From Massilia rhizosphaerae (lineage in GTDB: Bacteria > Pseudomonadota > Gammaproteobacteria > Burkholderiales > Burkholderiaceae_D), in contig NZ_JADKYX010000002.1 of assembly GCF_016093545.1 (NCBI RefSeq), positions 496,001 to 560,000 of the forward strand: DNA of 64,000 bases, given 5' to 3'. Shown here piece after piece: positions 10,329 to 18,800 of this stretch (its first letter is position 1; each line of letters starts with the position of its first letter). A program made the translations under genes and the position numbers. The notes beneath the pieces were generated by a model. The model was not told the origin of the DNA. It did no database searches and saw only the letters and a list, made by a program, of their open reading frames with translations.

Positions 10329-10354
10329 GTAGGGTGGGCGCCCCGCGCCCACCA
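10329..10354 (+). repeat. TAGGGTGGGC palindrome, single copy
   Basis: One 26-bp imperfect palindrome (gtagggtgggcgcc... with a mirrored ggcgcccacc-type arm) between the convergent hydrolase and permease genes, 30 bp after the hydrolase stop. Same family as 5585-5649. Confidence 0.8.
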
Positions 10355-10372
10355 CGCCTCACCGCCGGCGCA

Positions 10373-11860
10373 TCAGTGCGTCAACTCCGCCTGCGCCGCC
10401 TCCACCTTGTTCAAGCGGCTGTTACGGATGCCGTAACCGAAATAAGTGAGCACGGCCACCGTCATCCAGATGGTGAACACGGTATAGGTCGTGCTCGACA
10501 ACCCGCCCACGAGATACAGGCAGGCGAGGATCGACAACCCAGGCACCAGGTAGGGCCCGAACGGCACGCGAAATCCCTTTTTCCCCGTCTCGCCCTGCTT
10601 GCGCCGGATGACCGGCACCGCGATCGACACGACGATGAACGCGACCAGCGTGCCCATGCTCACCATGTCCCACAGGAAGGTGGAGTCGACGAGACCCGCC
10701 ACGATGCCCACGGCGATGCTGACGATCAGCGTGTTCGTCACCGGCGACTGCGTGCGCGGATTGACGGCGCGGAAGGCCTTGGGCACGAGGCCGTCCTTGG
10801 CGATGGCGTACAGGATGCGCGTCTGGCCGTAGATCGTCACCAGGGTCACGGAAAACACGGAGATGACGGCGCCGGCCGACAGCACCAGCGCCGGCCACGC
10901 CTTGCCCGTCACGTTTTGCAGGATCACGGCGAGGCCCGCTTCCTGGCCCGCGAACATCGAGGCCGGCTGGGCGCCGAGGGCGGCGATCGCCACCAGCATG
11001 TAGAACACGGTCACGATGCCGAGGGCGGCCAGGATGCCGATCGGGACGTCGCGCGTCGGGTCCTTGACCTCTTCGCCGGCCGTGGCGATGGTGTCCAGGC
11101 CGATGAACGAAAAGAACACGGTGCCCGCGGCGGCCGTCACGCCCGCCAGGCCGCCGACGCCCTTGCCGCTCGCCGGCCAGACGAACGGGTGGAAGTTGTG
11201 GATGTCGAAGCCGGACAGCGCGATCACGGAAAAGAACACGAGGATGGCCAGCTTGATGAGCACCATGATGGCGTTCGTCGTCGCCGATTCCTTGGTGCCG
11301 CGGATCAGCAGCACGCAGCACAGCACGACGAGCAGGATCGGCGGCAGGTTGACGTGGCCGGCCTGGAATTCGACGCCGCCGTTCTTGCCCGCGACGATCA
11401 TGGGCGAGCGCAGCGCGTCGGGGATCTGCCAGCCGAGCGCGTTCTGCAAAAAGTTGTTCAGGTAATCCGACCAGCCGATCGCGGTCGCGCTGGCGGCGAG
11501 GCCATATTCCAGCAGCAGGCAGGCCGCGACGACGAACGCGGCGAACTCGCCCACCGTGGCATAGGCGAAGGAATACGAGGATCCGGCGGCCGGCACGCGG
11601 TTGGCCAGCTCGGCATAGCACAGCGCGGTGAGGCCCGCCGTGATGGCGGCCATCAGGAACGACAGCACGACGGCCGGACCGGCCTTCGGCACGGCTTCCA
11701 CCATCGTGAAAAAGATGCCGGTGCCGATCGTGGCGCCGACGCCGATCATGGTCAGGGGAAACAAGCCCAGCGAGCGGCCCAGGGCGTGGGCGTTGCCGTC
11801 ATCGAGTTTGTGCTCGGATGTCTTGGTGCGGAAGAGCTTTTGGCCCAGTGTCTGGTTCAC
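10373..11860 (-). CDS. APC-superfamily amino-acid permease
   Basis: 495-aa inner-membrane amino-acid transporter of the APC superfamily, closest in look to the cationic amino-acid transporter/YfnA group. The first-helix motif IGVGATIGTGIFF (about residue 38) and YAELANRVPAAGSSYSFAY (about residue 83) are characteristic. At least twelve hydrophobic helices can be traced. I place the start at GTG 11860 (VNQTLGQKLF) because AGAGGA lies just upstream; the longer in-frame extension to 11902 has no support. Divergent from nsrR. Specificity is unproven, though the arginine cluster nearby makes a cationic substrate plausible. Confidence 0.88.
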   Translation of the reverse strand: MNQTLGQKLFRTKTSEHKLDDGNAHALGRSLGLFPLTMIGVGATIGTGIFFTMVEAVPKAGPAVVLSFLMAAITAGLTALCYAELANRVPAAGSSYSFAYATVGEFAAFVVAACLLLEYGLAASATAIGWSDYLNNFLQNALGWQIPDALRSPMIVAGKNGGVEFQAGHVNLPPILLVVLCCVLLIRGTKESATTNAIMVLIKLAILVFFSVIALSGFDIHNFHPFVWPASGKGVGGLAGVTAAAGTVFFSFIGLDTIATAGEEVKDPTRDVPIGILAALGIVTVFYMLVAIAALGAQPASMFAGQEAGLAVILQNVTGKAWPALVLSAGAVISVFSVTLVTIYGQTRILYAIAKDGLVPKAFRAVNPRTQSPVTNTLIVSIAVGIVAGLVDSTFLWDMVSMGTLVAFIVVSIAVPVIRRKQGETGKKGFRVPFGPYLVPGLSILACLYLVGGLSSTTYTVFTIWMTVAVLTYFGYGIRNSRLNKVEAAQAELTH

Positions 11861-11966
11861 GGCGATTCCTCTTGGCGCGGGTAGCGCTCGTTGTCTATCC
11901 AAAGTCCGCGATTATAGGGCCAGTTTCCTGGCCTACTTCAATGCAGAAAAAAAATAGTTCGTTTAA

Positions 11967-11985
11967 ACATGCATTTTTTATGCAG
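11967..11985. promoter_or_regulatory. NsrR-type palindrome upstream of nsrR
   Basis: acATGCA-N7-TGCAgat at 11967-11985 has the two TGCAT-like half-sites of the NsrR box seen in beta/gammaproteobacteria. It is slightly more degenerate than the hmp site at 12595. Likely autoregulation (inference). Confidence 0.6.
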
Positions 11986-12043
11986 ATTTAGGTAGAATAC
12001 GTTCGTGCAGGTAGAATACGCCGGTACTCAATGAGCTTACCCG

Positions 12044-12541
12044 ATGCGACTCACACGATTCTCCGATATTGGCCTGCGCGTCCTGATCTATCTGGAACGC
12101 GCGGGAGAACGTACGCAGCCGGTGACGGTGGCCGAGATCGGCAAGCAGTTCGACATCCCGCTGAACCACCTCGTGAAAGTGGTCGGGCAACTGGCCAAGT
12201 TGGGGTGGGTGCAGGCGACGCGCGGACGCAACGGCGGCCTGCGCCTCGCCGCGGATCCGGCCACGTTGACGATCGGCCAGGTGCTGCGCAAGCTGGAAGG
12301 CGAGGACGACGAGCTGGTCGACTGCGACGGCACGGACTGCGCACTGAAGCTCGATTGCCAGCTGCGCGGCATGCTGCGCACCGGCATGAAGGCCTTCTAC
12401 GACGCGATGGACCGCTACACCCTGGCCCACGCGACGGGTGGCAACACCGGCGAGCAGGTCATGCGCATGCACCGCATGTTCTGGGAGAGCAGCGCCGCGA
12501 AACGCGGCCAGGCCGCGCCCGAGCCGGTGAGTGAGGATTAA
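12044..12541 (+). CDS. nsrR: Nitric-oxide-sensing Rrf2 repressor
   Basis: 165-aa Rrf2-family transcription factor. An N-terminal winged helix (MRLTRFSDIGLRVLIYLE..., DNA-reading helix around VAEIGKQFDIPLNHLVKVV) is followed by three cysteines at 94, 99 and 105. The C-x4-C-x5-C spacing is that of NsrR Fe-S cluster ligands, which NO damages, releasing repression. Its context fixes the call: hmp follows 85 bp downstream, and palindromic NsrR-like sites precede both genes. The start at 12044 is the conserved MRLT opening. A hairpin terminator separates it from hmp, so hmp has its own regulated promoter. Confidence 0.93.
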   Translation: MRLTRFSDIGLRVLIYLERAGERTQPVTVAEIGKQFDIPLNHLVKVVGQLAKLGWVQATRGRNGGLRLAADPATLTIGQVLRKLEGEDDELVDCDGTDCALKLDCQLRGMLRTGMKAFYDAMDRYTLAHATGGNTGEQVMRMHRMFWESSAAKRGQAAPEPVSED

Positions 12542-12559
12542 CTAGTATTTGATGGCAAC

Positions 12560-12582
12560 GCCCGCCATGCGGGCTTTTTTTT
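12560..12582 (+). terminator. Rho-independent terminator after nsrR
   Basis: Stem gcccgc / gcgggc with a 3-nt loop followed by eight Ts, immediately upstream of the hmp operator. Confidence 0.85.
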
Positions 12583-12594
12583 GAGTCTTAAATC

Positions 12595-12609
12595 TGCATT
12601 TTAAATGCA
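12595..12609. promoter_or_regulatory. NsrR operator upstream of hmp
   Basis: tgcattttaaatgca is a near-perfect dyad with the TGCATTT half-site known for NsrR, embedded in an AT-rich stretch 18 bp upstream of the hmp ATG. The position would block transcription or initiation when NsrR is bound. Confidence 0.85.
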
Positions 12610-12626
12610 TAATTAAAGGAACCACA

Positions 12627-13820
12627 ATGATTTCGGAAGCTTCCCGCCCCTACATCGATGCCAGCGTCCCCGTCCTGCGCCAGCATGGCCTGACGATCAC
12701 CAAGCTGTTCTACACGAACATGCTGGGCGCGCATCCTGAACTGACCCGCATCTTCAACATGGGGAATCAGGCCAGCGGGGCGCAGCAGCAATCGTTGGCG
12801 TCGGCGGTGTTCGCCTACGCGGCCAACATCGGCAATCCGGGCGCGCTGGGTCCCGTCGTCGAGCGCATCGTGCACAAGCACGTGTCGGTCGGCATCCGCG
12901 CCGAGCACTACCCGATCGTCGGTAAGCACCTGCTGGAATCCATCGCCGCCACGCTGGGCGACGCCGCCACCGAGCCGCTGCTGGACGCCTGGAAGGAAGC
13001 GTACAACTCCCTCGCCAAGCTGTTGATCGAAGCGGAAGCGAAGATGTACAGCACGGCCGGCGTGGAACCGGGCGAAACCCGTCCGATGCGCGTCACCGAC
13101 GTGAAGACGGAATCCGTCAACGTGCTGTCGATCCGCCTGGTTCCGGCCGATGGCAAGCCGGCCCCCGCATTCAAGCCGGGCCAGTACGTCAGCGTCGCCG
13201 TCGACTTGCCGGGCGGCCGTCACCAGCTGCGCCAGTACAGCCTGTCGGATGCGCCCGACGGCGCGAGCCTGCGCATCTCCGTCAAGCGCGAAGACGGCGC
13301 GGACGACGTCCCGGCCGGCGAAGTGTCGAACTGGCTGCACGCCAACGTGAAAGTCGGCGCCACGCTGCAGGTGTCGCATCCGTTCGGCGAATTCCTGCCC
13401 GAGACGGAAGGCGACAAGGCGCTCGTGCTGCTGTCGGGCGGCGTCGGCATCACGCCGATGGTGTCCGCCCTCAAGCGCGTGGCGAACGTCAACCCGCAGC
13501 GCCGGGTGATCTTCGCCCACGCCGCGCGCGACGCGGGCCACCATGCGCTGCGCGCCGAAGTCGAAGCCTTGAAGGCCGTGATGCCGAACCTGTCGGTCGT
13601 GTCGTTTCACGAAGACGCGCAGGGTGCCACCGGCGTCATCGAAGGCCGCATGGACGTGGCCAAGCTGCCGGCCTGGCCGCGCGAAGAAGCCGAGGTGTAC
13701 CTGTGCGGTCCGCACAAGTTCATGCAGGCGCAGTGGCTCGGGTTGCTGCATGCGGGCGTGCCGGCGGCGCGCCTGCATCGCGAGGTGTTCGGGCCGGAGC
13801 TGCTGGATCACCTGCTCTGA
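12627..13820 (+). CDS. hmp: Flavohaemoglobin, nitric oxide dioxygenase
   Basis: Cytoplasmic enzyme converting NO and O2 to nitrate with NAD(P)H. 397 aa, the standard length. The globin domain (1-138) keeps Tyr29, Gln53 and proximal His85 in the positions known from E. coli Hmp. The FAD domain has RQYSLSD (about residue 203), and the NAD domain has LSGGVGITPMVS (about residue 270) and the final VYLCGPHKFMQ. ATG 12627 follows AAAGGA. Expression should rise when NO inactivates NsrR. Confidence 0.97.
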   Translation: MISEASRPYIDASVPVLRQHGLTITKLFYTNMLGAHPELTRIFNMGNQASGAQQQSLASAVFAYAANIGNPGALGPVVERIVHKHVSVGIRAEHYPIVGKHLLESIAATLGDAATEPLLDAWKEAYNSLAKLLIEAEAKMYSTAGVEPGETRPMRVTDVKTESVNVLSIRLVPADGKPAPAFKPGQYVSVAVDLPGGRHQLRQYSLSDAPDGASLRISVKREDGADDVPAGEVSNWLHANVKVGATLQVSHPFGEFLPETEGDKALVLLSGGVGITPMVSALKRVANVNPQRRVIFAHAARDAGHHALRAEVEALKAVMPNLSVVSFHEDAQGATGVIEGRMDVAKLPAWPREEAEVYLCGPHKFMQAQWLGLLHAGVPAARLHREVFGPELLDHLL

Positions 13821-13845
13821 TCACGCGTTCAACCATCGCATGAAC

Positions 13846-13870
13846 TGCCGGCCACGTGCCGGCTTTTTTA
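13846..13870 (+). terminator. Rho-independent terminator after hmp
   Basis: gccggc-cacgt-gccggc hairpin plus six Ts. The T-run overlaps the stop codon of the convergent lipoprotein gene. Confidence 0.8.
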
Positions 13871-14734
13871 ATTCACGACCTGGATCTGCTTCCCGCTCAT
13901 GGTCCGCTGCGCCGGATTGCCGTACACGCGGATGCCGCCGGACCCGCCGTTCTGCGCGACGAGCGACTGCCGCACGTTCGCCGTGATGCCGCCCGATCCC
14001 GTCGCCGACAGGTCCGCCTGGTCGCTGACGAGGTTCGCCAGGTCCAGATGACCGGACCCGTTCGACCGCGCCACCAGGCGATGCGCGGCGCCCGCCACGC
14101 GCATCTGGCCCGAGCCGTTCAGGTTCGCCGTCACGTGCTCGCCCTGCATCTGCCCCACCACCAGCCGGCCGGAACCGATCATGCTCACGGTGCCGCCGCC
14201 GCTCTGCAGCGTCTCGGCATCGATGGTCCCCGATCCGTTCAACGCCGCATTCAGGTTGGCCACGCGGCCCGTCAACAGCAGCGAGCCCGATCCCTGCTCC
14301 GCCACGACGAGCGGCGCGCCGTTCAGGTCCTGCACGGTCAGGTGGCCGGAGCCGTTATGGCGCACGTCCGTCAGGCGCGGCACGGTATAGGTCACGCGCA
14401 CGGGGTGATTGGTGCGGAACGAACGCGTCTTCTCGATGACGAGATGGTCGCCGCGCAGCTCGGTGCTGACGAACGGCAGCAGGTTGCTGTCCGCCTCGAC
14501 GACCAGGGACGTCGCCGGGCCCACGCGCACGTCGACCGTGATGGTGCCGTTCACTTCCAGTCCCGGCACGGTGGCGATCACGCGTTCGTCGCGCGCGGGC
14601 ATGCCGTTGCCTTCGATGGAACCGCTGGAGAACGGCGTGCGGACCTGGTAGTCGCCGTCGCCGTCCGGATTGACGATGATGGCGCAGCCGCCGAGGACGG
14701 CGCAGACGACGGCGATGACGAGCGATGTACGCAT
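13868..14734 (-). CDS. GIN-domain (DUF2807) lipoprotein
   Basis: 288-aa probable lipoprotein: signal MRTSLVIAVVCAVLGG followed by a lipobox Cys (LGGC, about residue 17). The body is a repetitive right-handed beta-structure built from GSGxLxVxxL-type turns (NGSGHLTVQDLNGAPL, EQGSGSLLLTGRVANL, NGSGTIDAETL, GSGRLVVGQM, NGSGQMRVAG, NGSGHLDLANL, TGSGGITANV). These match the head-GIN/DUF2807 domain. The cellular role is unknown. ATG 14734 is preceded by AAGGGACA; the frame upstream is spurious. Its promoter lies in 14735-14852, next to the 3' end of astE. Confidence 0.85.
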   Translation of the reverse strand: MRTSLVIAVVCAVLGGCAIIVNPDGDGDYQVRTPFSSGSIEGNGMPARDERVIATVPGLEVNGTITVDVRVGPATSLVVEADSNLLPFVSTELRGDHLVIEKTRSFRTNHPVRVTYTVPRLTDVRHNGSGHLTVQDLNGAPLVVAEQGSGSLLLTGRVANLNAALNGSGTIDAETLQSGGGTVSMIGSGRLVVGQMQGEHVTANLNGSGQMRVAGAAHRLVARSNGSGHLDLANLVSDQADLSATGSGGITANVRQSLVAQNGGSGGIRVYGNPAQRTMSGKQIQVVN

Positions 14735-14852
14735 GTCGGATGTCCCTTCTTGTTGTTGGATGGCGCAAAAGCGCCGACCTTGCCACTGTAGCAAGGACAT
14801 CCGGCGCCTGCCCGCGGCATGCGACAGGCGGTCGAAAACAAGGAACGAACGG

Positions 14853-15863
14853 TCACCAACCGGCGCGGACCACCATGATCCCGGCCCGCAGTCCGACCCG
14901 CACGTCCGGATTCGGAAACACGACATATTCTTCGTCGTGCCGAACGGTATAAACGGTATCGCCGTCGCGCGCGATGACCTCGCCCTTTTTCAACGGCGTG
15001 AAGTTCTCGGTATCGCGTCCAAAGCTCATGGTGAAGGCATCGGACAGCTTGGTGATCGACTGCGCCGTATCGAACACGATCGGCGCCTTGCCCTCGCCGG
15101 CCGTCGAACCGCGCAGCAGCCCGTGCAGCGCGTCGGCCATCGCGGCGAACTGCGACAAATCGTTCTGCCCCAGCGTGCCGATGCGCCCCAGCTCCACGGT
15201 GGTGCCCGCGGTTCCGTGCCGCTCGGCCGTCCACCAGCTGTACGTTCCGGCGGATGCCGGGTTCATGATCACGGCCTCGATGCCGCCCAGTCCCAGCCAG
15301 GCGATCAGTTCGCGCCGCGTTTCAATCGCGATCAGCTCCGGCACGATCGCGAAGCGCGGATAGCGCGAGCCGCGGATCGCCGTGTGCAGGTCGAGGTGCC
15401 AGCGGCGCGGGCCGCTGCCTTCGAAGAACGCGCCAGTCGCCGCGATCAGCGTGTCGGCCCGGCCGGCCTCAAAGGTGCCGGCCAGGTCGCCGCGCTGGTC
15501 GCGGAACATGCGGTTCAGGTCCGCGTCGATGAAACGCTTGCCGGCCGCGATGGCATCGATGTTCCCGACGCACAGCATCAGGTCCACCGCGAGTTCGGAC
15601 GGTGCGCGCGACAGGGCCTCGATGGCGTAGGCCACCATCTCGATCGGGCCCGTCTCGTCGCCGTGCACGCCCACCGACAGCAGCACGGCAGGCCGGTCCG
15701 GCGTCGGTGCGGCCGCCTTCACCGTCAGCACGCCCTTCGCCGGCTGCTTGACGTCGAAGCCGGCTGCCGCGAAGCGATCTGCCACCTCGCCGAAGTCGGC
15801 CTGGGCCAGCGCCCGGATCTCCTTCGGCAGGGTACCCAACTGAGCGAACGAAGCGGCGGCCAT
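14853..15863 (-). CDS. astE: Succinylglutamate desuccinylase
   Basis: Last step of the AST arginine pathway: N-succinylglutamate to glutamate plus succinate. 336 aa, zinc carboxypeptidase (M14/AspA-AstE) family. The metal motif HGDETGP is at about residue 66, with a further His in the HLDLHTAIRGS segment (about residue 155). The catalytic glutamate is probably in TVELGRIG near 220. It begins 5 bp after the gdh stop, so the two are tightly coupled. The enzyme is thus separated from astB by the 4.8-kb gdh gene. Confidence 0.94.
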   Translation of the reverse strand: MAAASFAQLGTLPKEIRALAQADFGEVADRFAAAGFDVKQPAKGVLTVKAAAPTPDRPAVLLSVGVHGDETGPIEMVAYAIEALSRAPSELAVDLMLCVGNIDAIAAGKRFIDADLNRMFRDQRGDLAGTFEAGRADTLIAATGAFFEGSGPRRWHLDLHTAIRGSRYPRFAIVPELIAIETRRELIAWLGLGGIEAVIMNPASAGTYSWWTAERHGTAGTTVELGRIGTLGQNDLSQFAAMADALHGLLRGSTAGEGKAPIVFDTAQSITKLSDAFTMSFGRDTENFTPLKKGEVIARDGDTVYTVRHDEEYVVFPNPDVRVGLRAGIMVVRAGW

Positions 15864-15867
15864 CGCG

Positions 15868-18800
15868 TCAGGCCAGGTTCGCGACGGTGGTCGCGGCGGT
15901 GCCCGACGCGATACGGTCCGGGCTCGAACCTTCCGACAGCGACCACACGGCCAGCATCGCCTGTTCCAGGTCGACGGGCTGGACGTAGCCGCCGGACAGG
16001 CCCATCGCGGCCGTCAGCTCGCGCACGGCGGACTGCATGTCGCCGGTGCCGCGGCTGGCCGCCAGCACTTCCAGCAGCAGGCGCTGCTGCGTGCGGCGCA
16101 GGGCTTGCAGCGCATAGTTGCGCAGCTGTTCCTGCGACTTGCTGACGGCCGGCAGCTTGAGGCCGCGCTCCAGCGTGTCGATGCCGGCCTGCTCGCGCAG
16201 CAGCATGCCGACCTGCAGGAACTCGGCCAGCGACATGCCTTGCGGACGCTGCACCGACACGGCCGCGAACAGGAACGCCGCCAGCGATTCGACCGTGTCC
16301 ACGGCCTTCCACGCCTGCACGAACGACGGCGACAGGCCCGCCTGCGTATCCGCTTCCGACTTCGCCGGCATCAGCTGGCGCAGTTGCTCCGGCTGGGCGA
16401 ACAGGTTCGACAGCTCTTCCATGCCGCCGGCGCCCGCCTGTTCGGCCGGCAGCGACAGCACGCCTTCGATCACGGTGCGCAGCATCACGCGAGTGCGCGC
16501 GTCGACCGTCTGCGACACGTCGCGCGGCACGACCAGCGCGTCATGGTCCAGCGCCTCGAACACGGGCGCCAGGTGCAGCGCGGCCCAGGCCTGGCCCCAC
16601 GCTTTCACGACTTCGGCGTCGTCGATGCGGTGTTCCAGCGCCAGGTCGCGCAGCATCAGCGGGCCGCAGCGGTTGACGGATTCGTTGGCCAGCACCGTCG
16701 CCAGGATCGCATTGGCCAGCGGGTGCGCCAGCGGATCGCGCGTCGCCACCAGCTGCGCCGGGAAGTAAGGTCGCAGGATGGTCTCGGCCCACGGCTGGCC
16801 GGCGAGCGGCAGCGCGGCGAGGATGCGCTTGAAGCGGTTCTTGACGTTGGCGACGACGACGGCCAGTTCCGGCGTCGTGAGGCCCAGGCCGAGGGCCTTG
16901 CGGCGCTGCAGTTCCGTTTCGCTCGGCAGCTGTTCCAGCTCGCGCGACACGGCGCCTTCCGCCTCGAGGCTGGCGATCAGCGCGGCATAGCCGTCGACCA
17001 CGGCGCCGTTGCTCTGCGCCTGCGCCTCGCGCACCAGCAGGTGCGTCTGCAACGTGTTGTCGCGCAGGACCAGCTTCTCGATGTCGCTCGTCATTTCCGT
17101 CAGCAGGCGGTTGCGCTCGCCCTCGTCCAGCTGGCCCGCGTTGACTTCGGTGTCGAGCCAGATCTTGACGTTGACCTCGTGGTCGGAGCAGTCCACGCCG
17201 GCCGAGTTGTCGATCGCGTCCGTGAAGATGCGGCCGCCGGCCAGTGCGAATTCGATGCGGCCGGCCTGGGTCGCGCCCAGGTTGCCGCCTTCCGCCACGA
17301 CCTTCACGCGCAGCTCGTTGCCGTTGACGCGGATGTTGTCGTTGGCGCGGTCCTTCACCTGCGCGTTGGTTTCGGTCGACGCCTTGATGTAGGTGCCGAT
17401 GCCGCCGTTGTAGAACAGGTCGACCGGCGCCAGCAGGATGCGGTGCATCAGATCTTCCGGCGTCAGCGAGGTCTCTTCGATGGCGAGGGCCTCGCGCACC
17501 TGCGGCGACAGCTCGATATGGCGTGCGGTGCGCGGGAACACGCCGCCGCCTTCCGAGATCAGCTCCTTGTCGTAGTCGTCCCAGGAACTGCGCGGCAGCG
17601 CGAACATGCGCTTGCGCTCGTTGAACGACACGACGACGTCCGGATTCGGGTCGAGGAAGATGTGGCGGTGGTCGAACGCGGCCAGCACTTTCAACTGGCG
17701 CGACAGCAGCACGCCGTTGCCGAACACGTCGCCCGACATGTCGCCCACGCCGACCATCGTCACGGGGGTCGTGCTCATGTCGTGGCCCATCTCGTAGAAG
17801 TGGCGTTTCACGGCTTCGAACGCGCCCTTCGCCGTGATGCCCATCTTCTTGTGGTCGTAGCCGTTCGAGCCGCCGGACGCGAACGCGTCGCCGAGCCAGA
17901 AGCCGCGCGAGACGGCGATGCTGTTGGCGATGTCGGAGAACGTCGCGGTGCCCTTGTCGGCGGCGACCACGAGGTACGGGTCGTCCTGGTCGTAGCGGAC
18001 GGTGTCGCTAGGGGGCACGATCTCGCCGCGCACGCGGTTGTCCGTCAACTCCAGCAGGCTCGCGACGAACAGGCGGTAGACGGCTTCGCCTTCGGCCGCC
18101 ACGACGTCACGGGCGGCATCCTTGGGCATCTGTTTGCACACGAAGCCGCCCTTCGAGCCGGCCGGCACGATGACGGCGTTCTTGACCATCTGCGCCTTCA
18201 CGAGGCCCAGCACTTCGGTGCGGTAGTCTTCCATGCGATCGGACCAGCGCAGGCCGCCGCGGGCGACCGGGCCGCCGCGCAGGTGCAGACCTTCGAAGCG
18301 GCGCGAGAACACATAGATTTCGCGGAACGGACGCGGTTCCGGCACGAGCGCCAGGTGGCTCGTGTCGAACTTGAAGATGATCTTTTCGCCGTCGTTCTGG
18401 AAGTAATTGGTGCGCACGGTCGCCATCACGAGGTCGATCAGCGCGGCCATGATTTCCTCGGTGTCCGCATGGTTGACCTGGGCCAGGCCGGCCTTCAGCA
18501 CGGCCAGCTTGGCGTCGCCCGACGCGCGTTCCTCGTCCGACAGTTTAGGATCGAAGCGCAGTTCGAAACCGTCGACGAGTTCCTTCACGAGGCGCGCGCG
18601 CGGTCGCAGCGTCTCCGCCATGTAGCGGGTCGAGAACTTGCTGCCGGCCTGGCGCCAGTAGCTGATGTAGGCGCGCACCAGCTGCACTTCGCGCATCGAC
18701 AGGCCGCCTTCGATGGTGAGGCCGTTCAGGCGGCCGTCTTCCGCTTCGTCGTTGAACAGCGCGGCGAACAGCTCGTCGGCGACGTCGGCGACGCCCGGCT

